Shown: positions 1 to 9,301 of the stretch, piece by piece | Numbering within the stretch: position 1 is the stretch's first letter | How the letters are laid out: each line of letters opens with the position of its first letter | Made by a program: the position numbers and the translations under genes | NCBI GenBank assembly: GCA_965248805.1 | Contig: CBDFKJ010000007.1 | Span: 62,001 to 126,000, forward strand | Direction: 5' to 3' | DNA: 64,000 nt | Origin: CBDFKJ01 sp965248805 | GTDB taxonomy: Bacteria > Pseudomonadota > Alphaproteobacteria > UBA6615 | The notes under the pieces: model-generated | What the model saw: the letters and a program-made list of their open reading frames with translations, nothing else | Databases searched by the model: none | Told to the model about the DNA's origin: nothing

Positions 1-36
1 GAATCCGAGCCATGACGCCAAGGAAACACGAGCCCA

Positions 37-1698
37 ATGACCATCTGTGAACTCGATGCGGTAACGGTAAACAGCGCAGACGGCGGCACATTGCTGCGCG
101 ATGTCGGCCTCTCTCTGTCCGATGGAGCCAAGGTCGCGGTCGTCGGCGCCAACCGGGCTGCCGCATCGGCCCTGCTGGAAATGATAGCAATTGGCCGCCC
201 GGACGACGTCGCGGGGCTCCAGCGAGACGAAAGCGTCACGGTCGAATACGTCGGACCCAACCCATCCGTCGACCCGTCGCTAACGGTATGGGACTTCGTC
301 GCCACGGCCGCCGCGGAAGCACAAGCGCTGAACGATCGGATCGATTTCCTGCTGAAGTACCATCTGCAGCATACCGAGGACGACGAGCTCCCCTATATGG
401 AGGAGCTCGACCGCCTGGAGCGGCGAAAGAGTGGGCTGGGGGCCTGGGATCTGGACCGGCGCATGCGCACCGCCCTCGAAGCGTTGCGCTGTCCCGCGAA
501 CAATGCCGTGGTTGGCGCGCTTTCAGCAGCCGAACTTCGCCGCGCAATGGTATGCCGCGCACTCGTCGCGCGACCGCAACTGCTGGTTCTCGATCAGCCT
601 ACCGACGACCTGGACGCAGAAACCGTCGCCTGGCTCGAACAGTCATTGGCGCAGTTCAAAGGCACGCTGGTGGTTGCCACAAACGATCGTGCGGTGATCA
701 ATGCCGCAATCAATACAATGGTCGTCATCGATGGCGACAGCGCGCGCGTCGTAGACGCAAGCTATGCCGGCTGGCTCGAGCGGCGCGTGAGCGAAACGGC
801 GTCGGGGCTTCAGCGCACCGCCATCGAACGCGAGCTGAGTTGGGTGCGCGACGGCACTCCGCCCCGCAGCAGCGAAGCCCGGCCCGGCGCGTCGGGCGTG
901 CATGGCTGGCTGGCCCGGCGCGGGGAAGCCGCGGCGGAGCCGACGGAAATCACCATCGCGCCCGGCCCGCGGTTGGGCCACGACGTGATTGAACTCCGCC
1001 ACGTAAGCAAGGGTGCGAACGAACGGCTTCTGATCGACGATTTGTCGCTTCGCATTCCGCCCGGTGCCATCGTCGGCGTGATCGGCGGCGCGGACTCGGG
1101 CAAATCGACCTTGCTGGGCTTGCTGGCCGGGCTGGAGGCGCCCGACGACGGCGCGGTCCGCATCGATGGCAGCGTAGTGCTGGGCCTCCTGAATCGCGAT
1201 ACGATTCAGACCGCGCCGAACGTCGCCACGTCCAGATTCATTACCGGCGGCCGCGAGCGTATCGAGGTCGGCGAACGAACGGTCGAGGCGGACCCCTACA
1301 TGAGCGCGTTGGGCATCGACCGAAGCCTGCGCGAGCTTACGATGGCCGATCTCTCGCCGAACGCGCGTACCCGTGCGCATCTAGCCAAGCTGCTCTTGGC
1401 CGGCGTCAACATGGTGTTGCTCGACGACATCATCAAGGACTTCGACATTGACACCTTGCGCGCGCTCGAAGACGCCCTCCAGCGGTATTCGGGGTGCGCT
1501 GTCATCGTCAGCAGCGATCGATGGTTTCTCAACCGCGTGGCGACGCACATGCTGGCCTTCGAGGGAGACAGCCGAGCGACGTGGGTGGAGGGAAACTACG
1601 ATCGCTACGTGACGTCCAGCATGCGCCGGCGCGGCAGGTCGGCACTGCAGCCCAATCGGCTGCGCTTCAAGCGCATGCCGGTCGCCGCATCGTCTTGA
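37..1698 (+). CDS. EttA-like ABC-F protein with degenerate ATPase motifs
   Basis: A 553-residue tandem-ABC protein with the architecture of EttA, the ABC-F translation factor that binds the ribosomal E site. EttA-like landmarks are ALEALRCP (about 147-152), the ELSWVR linker (265-270), IAPGPRLG (307-314) and the C-terminal DRWFLNR...AFEGDS block (494-512). The first Walker A is GANRAAAS (37-44) with no Lys. Its signature is LSAAE and its Walker B is LLVLDQPTDDLD, with Gln where the catalytic Glu should be. The second Walker A, GGADSGKST (350-358), is intact, but its signature is LSPNA and its Walker B is LLDD. At most one site should bind ATP, and hydrolysis is doubtful. AAGGAA lies upstream of the ATG. 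A second such paralogue lies at 39795-41492. A ribosome-associated role is inference from the family. Confidence 0.8.
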   Translation: MTICELDAVTVNSADGGTLLRDVGLSLSDGAKVAVVGANRAAASALLEMIAIGRPDDVAGLQRDESVTVEYVGPNPSVDPSLTVWDFVATAAAEAQALNDRIDFLLKYHLQHTEDDELPYMEELDRLERRKSGLGAWDLDRRMRTALEALRCPANNAVVGALSAAELRRAMVCRALVARPQLLVLDQPTDDLDAETVAWLEQSLAQFKGTLVVATNDRAVINAAINTMVVIDGDSARVVDASYAGWLERRVSETASGLQRTAIERELSWVRDGTPPRSSEARPGASGVHGWLARRGEAAAEPTEITIAPGPRLGHDVIELRHVSKGANERLLIDDLSLRIPPGAIVGVIGGADSGKSTLLGLLAGLEAPDDGAVRIDGSVVLGLLNRDTIQTAPNVATSRFITGGRERIEVGERTVEADPYMSALGIDRSLRELTMADLSPNARTRAHLAKLLLAGVNMVLLDDIIKDFDIDTLRALEDALQRYSGCAVIVSSDRWFLNRVATHMLAFEGDSRATWVEGNYDRYVTSSMRRRGRSALQPNRLRFKRMPVAASS

Positions 1699-1743
1699 GC
1701 ACGGCTCGACGAGGTCCCGACCCATCTCGGAAGGATAGAGCGT

Positions 1744-2040
1744 TTGACGAGACACATACTCTGCTTCGCCGTTTTCCTGGCAATCCTGGCCCCGCTGGCA
1801 TCGGCATCGCTGCGCACCAGTGCACAAGAGGCGCCGCCACGGCCGGACGCCGTGATGTCCACCTGCCATGCCGGGCTGAGTGAAATCGAAAAGGCTCTCA
1901 GATCGGTGGAGGACGCCGATCTCCGTGCCGATATCAATGTCTTCATCGAGGAAATCTATCGCGCCCAGGATCGCGACGAAGGTGGCTGGTGTCTGACACT
2001 CATCTCCCGAGCCAGGGAAGCGTTGCGCGATCAACCCTAG
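1744..2040 (+). CDS. Small exported protein, unknown function
   Basis: 98 residues starting at TTG, chosen because GGAAGGA (1729-1735) precedes it by about 9 bases and because the first 22 residues form a signal peptide (hydrophobic ILCFAVFLAILAPLASA). The mature part is short, charged and has two Cys (CHAG and GGWCL) that could form a disulphide in the periplasm. No family is recognised. The TAG stop codon is the insertion site of an IS630 element. The bases after the IS would regenerate the same TAG, so the protein is probably complete. Confidence 0.55.
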   Translation: MTRHILCFAVFLAILAPLASASLRTSAQEAPPRPDAVMSTCHAGLSEIEKALRSVEDADLRADINVFIEEIYRAQDRDEGGWCLTLISRAREALRDQP

Positions 2041-2924
2041 TGGAGGGATCGGAACGAAAGAGTCCGAATTGGGGTTCCGTATTTTGCTGTGGTATGCGAC
2101 CGGCAAGGCGCCGGTCCCGCTCGATCGTGTCGCCGAGATCGTGCGCCTGACGCAGCAACCGCCGCCGTTTGAGGCGACCCACTGGACGTTGCGCGCGATC
2201 GCCAGGGCGGCCGGTATTGCCGCCTCGACGGTGCAGGCGATCTGGAAGGCTCACGGTCTCAGCCCGCACCGCTGGCGCAACTTCAAGCTGTCGACCGACC
2301 CTGCCTTCGCCGAGAAACCCACCGATATCGTCGGCCTGTATGTCGACCCGCCGGCCCATGCGGTGGTGTTGTCGATCGATGAGAAGTCACAGATCCAGGC
2401 GCTCGACCGCCGGTCTGCCGATGAAGAAGGGACGCGCCGGCACCATGACCCATGACTACAAACGGCACGGCACGACCACGCTGTTTGCGGCGCTCAACGT
2501 TCTGGACGGAACGGTGATCGGCCAGAACATGCAGCGCCACCGCCATCAGGAGTTCATCCGCTTCCTCAACCGCATCGAGCGCACGGTGCCGGCGGACAAG
2601 GCCATCCACGCGATCGTCGACAACTACGCGGCGCACAACAAGGACAAGGTCCGCGCCTGGCTCGCCCGCCATCCGCGCTGGACTTTCCACTTCACACCGA
2701 CCTCCTGCTCGTGGCTCAATGCCGTCGAGGGCTTCTTCGCAAAACTCACCCGGCGGCGGCTCAAGCACGGCGTCTTCCATTCCGTCGTCGATCTCCAGGC
2801 CGCAATCAACCGCTTCGTCCGCGAATACAATGCGGCCAACCCACAGCCATTCATATCGAAAGCCGACCCCGACGACATCATCGCAGCCCGAAACCGAGGG
2901 TTCCAAACGTTGGAATCAATCCAC
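2040..2924 (+). mobile_element. IS630-family element, copy 1 (internally deleted)
   Basis: The ends match the complete copy at 50391-51524: GTGGATTGAT-type termini with TA on each side (2038-2039 and 2925-2926), in a CTAG target. About 260 bp are missing inside. The sequence jumps from TATGCGA near the left end straight to CCGGCAAGGCGCC, removing the start and N-terminal helix-turn-helix of the transposase. Confidence 0.85.
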
Positions 2925-2927
2925 TAG
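2100..2927 (+). pseudogene. IS630 transposase remnant
   Basis: Encodes the central and C-terminal parts of the 360-residue transposase seen intact at 50388-51470, including the DDE-domain pieces VVLSIDEKS and AIVDNYAAHNKDK. It lacks the N terminus because of the internal deletion. A 7-bp duplication (CCATGAC repeated at about 2445-2455) shifts the frame in the middle. It cannot make an active enzyme. It could still be mobilised in trans, because both ends are present. Confidence 0.85.
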
Positions 2928-2981
2928 GTACGCAGTCCGCCGGCCGTTCTGACTCGGCGTTGGCACAATAGAAGGCCTGCC

Positions 2982-4014
2982 GTGCGCGTCGCCGTCCTCT
3001 CCTACCCGATGCTGTTCCAACGTGGCGGCGGGCTTCAGGTCCAAATCCGCGAGACCGTCGACGCGCTGTCGGAGATCGGCATCGATGCCCGCCTGTTCGA
3101 CATCAACGGCGAGCGCCTTCAGGACTTCGACCTCGTTCATGTGTTCAGCGCTATTAACGGCAACCACCGCATTGTCGAGGCGGCCAAACGCGCGGGTCTG
3201 CCCGTCGTGCTTTCACCGGTTCTGCACCCGCCTTTCGACCACCGGCGCGCGCGTCGCTCGGTTTGCCGACGCGATGACACGACGCCTCACCCGTTGGCAG
3301 TTCGAGACCTCATATCGCCAGATCACGCGCGCACTGGATGGGGCCGAACGCATCCTGGCCTTGGGCGAATCGGAAAAGGCGATGATCGTGAACAGCTATG
3401 GCATGCCGGCGGCGAAGGTAGACATCGTGCCCAACGGCATCGCCGAGCGGTTCTACCAAGCCGGACCGAACGAGTTCCGCGCACGTTGTCCCGACACCGC
3501 CACGTTCGTGCTTAGCGTCGGCAGCATTTCGCCATACAAGAACCAACTGGGTCTGATCGACGCGTTGGCGGATACCGACATCGATGTCGTCCTCATCGGC
3601 GCCTGTGAATCGGACCAGCGCGACTATCTGGACCGTTGCATGCAACGCCGCAGTGGCCGTGTGCACTATCTGGGAGCAATGGCCTACACCGACCCTCTCC
3701 TCGCCTATGCCGCTGCCGGTGTCTTCGCCCTGCCCAGCCGGACAGAGGTCGCGCCGCTGGTCGCCTTGGAGTCGTTGGCGGCGGGCACGCCGGTCGTGCT
3801 GACACGTCACCATAGCCTGGACATCGCAACAGACGGCGTGCTTTTTCGCACCGGCGACCCGAGCGATCGTCAGGTGATCCGCGCCGCCGTTTGCGCCGCA
3901 GTCGACGATGCTCCGGATCCGGCATCCTGCCGTCGCCTGGTCGAACGCCTGCAGTGGCGCTCCGTCGCGCAGCAAATTGCCGCACACTATGGCGAACTGA
4001 CTTCCGCCATTTAG
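2982..4014 (+). pseudogene. Group 4 glycosyltransferase, frameshifted
   Basis: Starts at GTG with MRVAVLSYPMLFQRGGGLQ, a typical N-terminal strand and Gly-rich loop of a GT-B glycosyltransferase. After LSPVLHPPF, near 3235, the frame shifts by one base. The rest continues in another frame with VDIVPNGI, VLSVGSISPYKNQ and the donor-site segment PSRTEVAPLVALESLAAGTP. Joined, the product would be about 340 residues, a usual length for the family. Substrate unknown; such enzymes build polysaccharides or glycolipids at the cytoplasmic membrane. The single indel could be real decay or an assembly error. Confidence 0.75.
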
Positions 4015-4238
4015 CCAGCCACAGCGCAAGTGACGCCTCGGTAGTTAGCGGGAAATCCGAGCCAGACACTGATACGATTGCCACACTCGCACATCCGCGC
4101 GTCGGCCAATGATATCCATCCTACACTTGCAGGATGGGGATTGATCGGGTCGACTGATAGGGTTCGGCCGTCTTCCTTGCTCCGCCGGGGCGATCAAGAG
4201 CCGGCGACACAACGACAGCAGTCGAAAGGACGGGCGGC

Positions 4239-4829
4239 ATGTTCAGACTTAGCGAACGTCGAGCCACTTGGGTCTTTGCGGGCGGCGGCGCGCTGTGCTT
4301 CGCCCTGCTCATGACCCTCGAGCTGGTGACCGAAACCGATCCTCTGTCGTTAGGCGATGTCGCGATCGACGCCCTCAGTACCCTGCTGACCATCGGCGCC
4401 GCCGTCGGTGTCGGCTTGATGGCGCAACGTCTGCAGAAGCAGCACGAGGAGAGAATCGCGCTCATCCGCGACCTGGAGACCGCGCGGGCCGAGGGCAACG
4501 GCTGGCGCACGAAGGTGCAGAGCCACCTGGCCGGGCTCAAGCTTGGCATGGACACGCAGTTCCAGGACTGGGGCATGACGCCGGCAGAGCGGGATGTCGG
4601 CCTGCTCATTCTTAAGGGTCTGAGCCACAAGGAAATCGCTTCGCTGCGTGCAACGACCGAGGCCACCGTGCGCCAGCAGGCGCAGGCGATCTATCGCAAG
4701 GCCAATCTGCCGGGCAAGACCGCCTTCTCCGCGTTCTTTCTCGAAGATCTGTTCACGGTCGAAGACGTCAACGGTGAGGCCTTCGTGCAGACGCCAACGG
4801 CGGCGCCGCGCGACCTGGTGGCCGGATAG
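4239..4829 (+). CDS. Membrane-anchored LuxR-type HTH regulator
   Basis: 196 residues. Two hydrophobic segments (about 11-30 and 45-63) precede a charged, probably coiled-coil stretch (63-90) and a GerE/LuxR-like helix-turn-helix (about 111-172: MTPAERDVGLLILKGLSHKEIA...TEATVRQQ). The HTH core LTxxExxVLxLxxxGxSxKEIA is recognisable. No receiver or ligand domain is present. The layout suggests a transcription factor held at the inner membrane and controlled by proteolysis or by a partner, which is inference. The start was chosen at the ATG after GAAAGGA (about 4225). Confidence 0.72.
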   Translation: MFRLSERRATWVFAGGGALCFALLMTLELVTETDPLSLGDVAIDALSTLLTIGAAVGVGLMAQRLQKQHEERIALIRDLETARAEGNGWRTKVQSHLAGLKLGMDTQFQDWGMTPAERDVGLLILKGLSHKEIASLRATTEATVRQQAQAIYRKANLPGKTAFSAFFLEDLFTVEDVNGEAFVQTPTAAPRDLVAG

Positions 4830-4970
4830 CGTTGCTTTGCACGGTATTCATCCGACTGATGTCGGATCGCCGACCTTATCAAAGGAATAGGATTTACGCT
4901 CACTGACATTCACGCAACGGTCATCCGCTCGAACGGACAGTGCGTCCGCCACCTGGTCAGGAGTCCGATC

Positions 4971-5273
4971 ATGCGTCCTAGCCTTGCAACGATCTACCGG
5001 TCGGAGAACCGGCGCCGGCGAAGGTATGTTTCGCGCGCGGTGGCATGGATACTGCTGCCCATCCTTACGCTGATACTCGTCATTTCGGTGACCATGGCGC
5101 AGGACGAACAAGTTACGGTCCCGCCGGAGTTCATAACCAACGATCAGGTCGACAAGTTCGAGGTGCTTGCCATCGGCGCGAACGCGGACGGCGAGCGCGG
5201 AAACCGGACCATCTCGGAGAACTTCCCCTGCACCGCACCCACCGCTACCATCGACTGCGCGCAGCCCGAATAG
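4971..5273 (+). CDS. Small membrane-anchored or exported protein, unknown
   Basis: 100 residues. A basic N terminus (RSENRRRRRYVSR) is followed by one hydrophobic segment (about 24-43, AWILLPILTLILVISVTMA), so this is a signal anchor or signal peptide ending near MAQDE. The remaining 57 residues are polar with two Cys close to the C terminus. GGAG precedes the ATG. No family is recognised. It lies 140 bp after the membrane-tethered LuxR-type gene in the same direction, so the two could be functionally linked. Confidence 0.5.
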   Translation: MRPSLATIYRSENRRRRRYVSRAVAWILLPILTLILVISVTMAQDEQVTVPPEFITNDQVDKFEVLAIGANADGERGNRTISENFPCTAPTATIDCAQPE

Positions 5274-5356
5274 ACATCGCGCGCGGTGTGCGCCGAGCTT
5301 GAGGATCGGGGGCTCGGGCCGCATCACTACCACTCGGTCGCCAACCTCAAAGGAAT

Positions 5357-5389
5357 GGCCCCGCTCCGTCTCCCCAGGAGGGCGGGGTC
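5357..5389. terminator. GC-rich hairpin between convergent genes
   Basis: GGCCCCGC (5357-5364) can pair with GCGGGGTC (5382-5389), with further CTCC/GGAG pairing inside. It sits between the end of the small exported gene and the end of mfd, which run toward each other. There is no clear T tract in either direction, so intrinsic termination is only possible. Confidence 0.3.
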
Positions 5390-5413
5390 GTTCCTGAGCG
5401 GGCCAGGCACGCG

Positions 5414-8400
5414 CTACTCGGCGGCGTTGGCGGTCTCGGATTGAGCCAGGTCGGCGATCCGCTGCACCAGGCGGTGGACGCCCTGGGTGCGCCGCTTCTG
5501 ATCGGCCCAATCGCGGCGATAGACCAGTTTGTGGTCCGGCCTCAACTTGATCGTACCTGCTTGGCTGGCGATGAACCCGACAAGCGCCCCCGGATCGGCG
5601 AACTGGTTGTCGCGGAAGGTGATCACCGCGCCGCGCGGGCCGGCCTCCAGCTTGTCGATGCCGGCCTTTCGGCACCATTGCTTGAGTGCCACGACCTCCA
5701 GCAGGTTCTCAAGCTCCGTCGGCATCGTGCCGAAGCGGTCGATCATCTCGGCCGCGAAGGCGTCGATTTCCGATTGCTCGATCAGCGACGCGATACGGCG
5801 ATACAGGCCCAGCCGGACATCGAGATCGGCGACGTAGGCTTCCGGAATTCGCACCGCCGCGCCCATCGCAATCGTCGGTGTCCACTGCGCCTGCGTCGCG
5901 GCGATGTCCTCGCCATCGGTTTCGCGCGCGGCCGTCACCGCGTCTTCCAGCATCTGCTGATAGAGCTCGACCCCAACTTCCTTGATGTGCCCGGACTGTT
6001 CCTCGCCCAACAGGTTGCCGGCGCCACGAATATCCAGATCGTGGCTCGCCAATGTGAATCCGGCGCCGAGACTGTCCAGCGTCTGCATGACGTCCAGGCG
6101 CTTGCGCGCGGCCGCATTGAGTACCTGCCCCGCCGGCAAGGTGAGGTAAGCATAGGCGCGCGCCTTCGACCGCCCCACCCGCCCGCGCAGCTGATAGAGC
6201 TGCGCCAGCCCGAACAAGTCGGCGCGGTGAACAATCAGCGTGTTGGCAGTCGGCACGTCCAGACCGGATTCGATGATATTGGTGCTGAGCAGGACGTCGA
6301 ACCGGTGCTCGTCGAAAGCGGTCATGACCCGCTCCAAATCGGACGGCGCCATGCGCCCATGGGCAACGGCAACCTTCACTTCCGGCACTAACGCCTGCAG
6401 GCGTTCCTCGATCTTGGCCAGATCCTGAATGCGGGGACACACATAGAAGACCTGCCCGCCCCTAAAACGCTCGCGCAAGATTGCCTCGCGGACGATCACC
6501 GAGTCATAGGGCATGACAAAGGTGCGCACCGCCAGCCGGTCGACCGGCGGCGTGGCGATCAGGCTCATGTCGCGTACGCCGGCCAGCGCCATCTGCAACG
6601 TGCGCGGGATCGGCGTCGCGGTCAGCGTCAGCACATGCATCTCGGCACGCATGGACTTCAGCCGTTCCTTCTGCACGACGCCGAAATGCTGCTCCTCATC
6701 GACGACCAGAAGGCCGAGGCGCTTGAACCGGATCGATTTGGCGAGCAGCGCATGCGTGCCGATGACGATGTCGACATCGCCGTCGGCCAGCCCCTCGCGG
6801 ACTTTGCGTGCATCGGCGGCAGCAACCAAACGCGACAACTGTTCGACGCGCACCGGCAGGCCGTCGAACCGGGCCGTGAAGGAATGGAAGTGCTGCCGCG
6901 CCAGAAGAGTCGTCGGCACGACGACCGCAACTTGCAGACCGGACATGACCGCGATGAACGCGGCACGCATCGCGACTTCGGTCTTGCCGAAGCCGACATC
7001 GCCGCAGATCAGCCGGTCGGCCGGGCGGCCTGTGCTCAAGTCGTTGATCACGTCGGTGATCGCGCGCGCCTGATCCTCGGTCTCGGCATACGGGAACCGC
7101 GCCGCGAATTCCTCGAACAGGCCCGGACTGGGGGTAAGTTTGGCGGTTGTACGCAGCTCACGTTCGGCTGCGAGTTTCAGGAGTTGACCGGCGATCGCCC
7201 GGATGCGCTCGCGTACCCGCGCCTTGCGCCCCTGCCAGTCGGCGCGGCCCAGGCGGTCGAGTTGAACACCGGTATCCACTGGACCGAAGCGCGATAGCAC
7301 CTCGAGGTTCTCAACCGGAACGTACAAGCGGTCGTCGCCGGCATAGACCAACCGCGCGCAGTCGTGCGGCGCGCCGGTGACCTCCAGCGTCTCCAGCCCG
7401 TCATAGCGGCCGATACCGTGATCGATGTGCACGACCAAATCGCCGACGCTGAGCGCGGCAATCTCGTTGATGAAGTTCTCGGCCTTGCGCCGTGCAACCG
7501 GGCGCGACAGCCGCTCGCCGAAAATATCCTGCTCGCTGTAGACCGCCAGCCCGTCGGCAGTGAAGCCGCGATCGATACCGAGCACGATCAACGCCACTGC
7601 CGACGCCGGCAACCCCGCGATATCGCTCCACTGCTCGACCTCGCGCACGTCGTCGACGCCGTGCTGCTGAAGCAGCGTCGCGATTCGGCTGCGCGCGCCG
7701 ACGGAGAAGGTCGTGAACACGACGCGCCGCCCGGCATCCTGCTCGACCACAATGCGCTCCGGCACCGCATCGAAAAGCTGCACATCGGTGCGCTTGCGCA
7801 CGGCGGAAAAGTCCGTGACGCGGCGACCGCCCAGGTCGATCGCCGCGCTTGCCGGCGCCTGGAACGGCGACAGCTGGCCGCGCGGGTAGGTCGCCAGCGC
7901 CTGCCGCCATTCGTCCACGGCCAAGAACAGCGTGCTCGGCGGCACCGGCTTGTAGACCGAGGCCTCGTCCATACCGGTGTTGCGACCGCGATGCGCCTTG
8001 TCGCGCAGCCCGGCCTGGCGGGCGTCGTAGTACTCGCCGATCATCTCCCAGCGTGCCTTGGCCGACTCCTGGGCCTGGTGGTCGAGCGTCAGCGCCGTCG
8101 CCCGCGCTTGGTCGAACACGGTCTCGAGCGGCCCGAAAAACAGCGGTAGCCAGTGCTCCATGCCTGCGAACCGACGACCCTCGCTGATCGACTCGTACAG
8201 GGGGTCCTGTCCCCGCACGGCACCGAACAGACCGCGATAGCCGGCGCGGAATCGCGCGATCGAGTCGTCGTCGAGAAACACCTCGCTCATCGGCAGCAGT
8301 CGCACTGTGTCTTGGGTGTCCATGCCGCGCTGCGAGTCAGGATCGAACGTACGGATGCGTTCCAACTCGTCGCCGAACAGATCGAGCCGCAACGGCGCGT

Positions 8401-8944
8401 CACTGCCCGGTGGAAAAATGTCCACGATGCCGCCGCGCATGGCGAACTCGCCGGATTCGCGTACGGCACCCGCCCGGACATAGCCATTTCCCGCGAGAAA
8501 GGCCGTCAGTACGGCCAAATCGAGCCGGTCGCCACAGCAAGCCTCGTAGACCCGTGATGCAACCGACCCACCCGGCGGCACGCGCTGCATGGTGGCGCTG
8601 ACGGTCGTGACTGCGATCAGCTTTGTCCCAGGCGGGTCATCCTCCGCCAGCCGCGCCAAGGCGGCGACGCGGCGCGCCAAAACGTCTGTGTGCGGCGACA
8701 CCCGATCATAGGGCAGGCAATCCCACGCCGGCAGCGTCAGGCAGTCGATCTCCGGCGCGAAGCTCGCCACAGCGGCCGCCATCTGCGCCATGCGGAGTTC
8801 GTCGCGCGCGATGTGCAGCAGCCGCGCGCCGTCGGGTGCGCGGCGTGCAAACTCGGCCAGTGCCAATGCATCGAAGCCGTCGGGCGCGCCGGCAAGCTCA
8901 AGGCGTCCTACGCCTTCAAACGGATAGGAGAGTGATTTCAGCAT
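5414..8944 (-). CDS. mfd: Transcription-repair coupling factor Mfd
   Basis: 1176 residues from ATG 8944, the family's usual length. Mfd removes RNA polymerase stalled at DNA lesions and recruits UvrA. Seen: the N-terminal UvrB-like module (FAMRGGIVDIFPPG), the RNA-polymerase-interaction region (YVPVENLEVLSRFG), then a RecG-like translocase with Walker A GDVGFGKTEVAMRAAF (about residue 645), VDEEQHFG (about 745), LTATPIPRTL and QLRGRVGRS. The C-terminal TRCF domain ends at 5414. The longer upstream open frame is rejected because sdhE occupies it. It follows sdhE by one base and is probably co-transcribed with it. Confidence 0.96.
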   Translation of the reverse strand: MLKSLSYPFEGVGRLELAGAPDGFDALALAEFARRAPDGARLLHIARDELRMAQMAAAVASFAPEIDCLTLPAWDCLPYDRVSPHTDVLARRVAALARLAEDDPPGTKLIAVTTVSATMQRVPPGGSVASRVYEACCGDRLDLAVLTAFLAGNGYVRAGAVRESGEFAMRGGIVDIFPPGSDAPLRLDLFGDELERIRTFDPDSQRGMDTQDTVRLLPMSEVFLDDDSIARFRAGYRGLFGAVRGQDPLYESISEGRRFAGMEHWLPLFFGPLETVFDQARATALTLDHQAQESAKARWEMIGEYYDARQAGLRDKAHRGRNTGMDEASVYKPVPPSTLFLAVDEWRQALATYPRGQLSPFQAPASAAIDLGGRRVTDFSAVRKRTDVQLFDAVPERIVVEQDAGRRVVFTTFSVGARSRIATLLQQHGVDDVREVEQWSDIAGLPASAVALIVLGIDRGFTADGLAVYSEQDIFGERLSRPVARRKAENFINEIAALSVGDLVVHIDHGIGRYDGLETLEVTGAPHDCARLVYAGDDRLYVPVENLEVLSRFGPVDTGVQLDRLGRADWQGRKARVRERIRAIAGQLLKLAAERELRTTAKLTPSPGLFEEFAARFPYAETEDQARAITDVINDLSTGRPADRLICGDVGFGKTEVAMRAAFIAVMSGLQVAVVVPTTLLARQHFHSFTARFDGLPVRVEQLSRLVAAADARKVREGLADGDVDIVIGTHALLAKSIRFKRLGLLVVDEEQHFGVVQKERLKSMRAEMHVLTLTATPIPRTLQMALAGVRDMSLIATPPVDRLAVRTFVMPYDSVIVREAILRERFRGGQVFYVCPRIQDLAKIEERLQALVPEVKVAVAHGRMAPSDLERVMTAFDEHRFDVLLSTNIIESGLDVPTANTLIVHRADLFGLAQLYQLRGRVGRSKARAYAYLTLPAGQVLNAAARKRLDVMQTLDSLGAGFTLASHDLDIRGAGNLLGEEQSGHIKEVGVELYQQMLEDAVTAARETDGEDIAATQAQWTPTIAMGAAVRIPEAYVADLDVRLGLYRRIASLIEQSEIDAFAAEMIDRFGTMPTELENLLEVVALKQWCRKAGIDKLEAGPRGAVITFRDNQFADPGALVGFIASQAGTIKLRPDHKLVYRRDWADQKRRTQGVHRLVQRIADLAQSETANAAE

Positions 8945-8945
8945 A

Positions 8946-9209
8946 TTATGCTGTAATCTTCGTACGTCGTAGCAACTGTTCCAGCTCGTTGTCGAGCGCC
9001 ATCGGCACCGGACCCCGGCCGCTGAGCCAGGCGTACACCACGCCATCCGGCTGTTGCAGGAGCCGTTCGTACTGCGCCAGGTGCGCCTCGCTTAGACTGC
9101 CCAGATGCTGATCGGCGAAGGCGCCGAGCCAGGCATCGGTTTCCTTGCAGCCGGTGTAGCGGCTCCGGTATCGCAGCCGCTTGCGGCGGGCGTCATCGTA
9201 GTCGGGCAT
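8946..9209 (-). CDS. sdhE: Succinate dehydrogenase assembly factor SdhE
   Basis: 87 residues from ATG 9209. It belongs to the SdhE/DUF339 family (Sdh5 in yeast), which helps attach FAD covalently to the succinate dehydrogenase flavoprotein. Seen: KRLRYRSRYTGCKETDAWLG, matching the conserved RGxxExD region with an unusual TGCKETD in place of RGMKEMD, and the C-terminal SGRGPVP. sdhE beside mfd and recG is a common alphaproteobacterial arrangement. TAA is followed after one base by the mfd ATG. Confidence 0.88.
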   Translation of the reverse strand: MPDYDDARRKRLRYRSRYTGCKETDAWLGAFADQHLGSLSEAHLAQYERLLQQPDGVVYAWLSGRGPVPMALDNELEQLLRRTKITA

Positions 9210-9301
9210 CCGGTTCCACCGCGATGGTCGTGATCGGGCCTGTGCTGGGATATAGAACGCTGAGCGCACCCTGTCAGCCGTTCAGAGTCGGGCCCGCCTC
9301 A

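Noticed and set aside
2036..2924. Loss of the C terminus of the small exported protein through IS630 insertion
   Set aside because: The bases after the element (TAG-GTA) would give the same stop codon, so the protein is probably not truncated.
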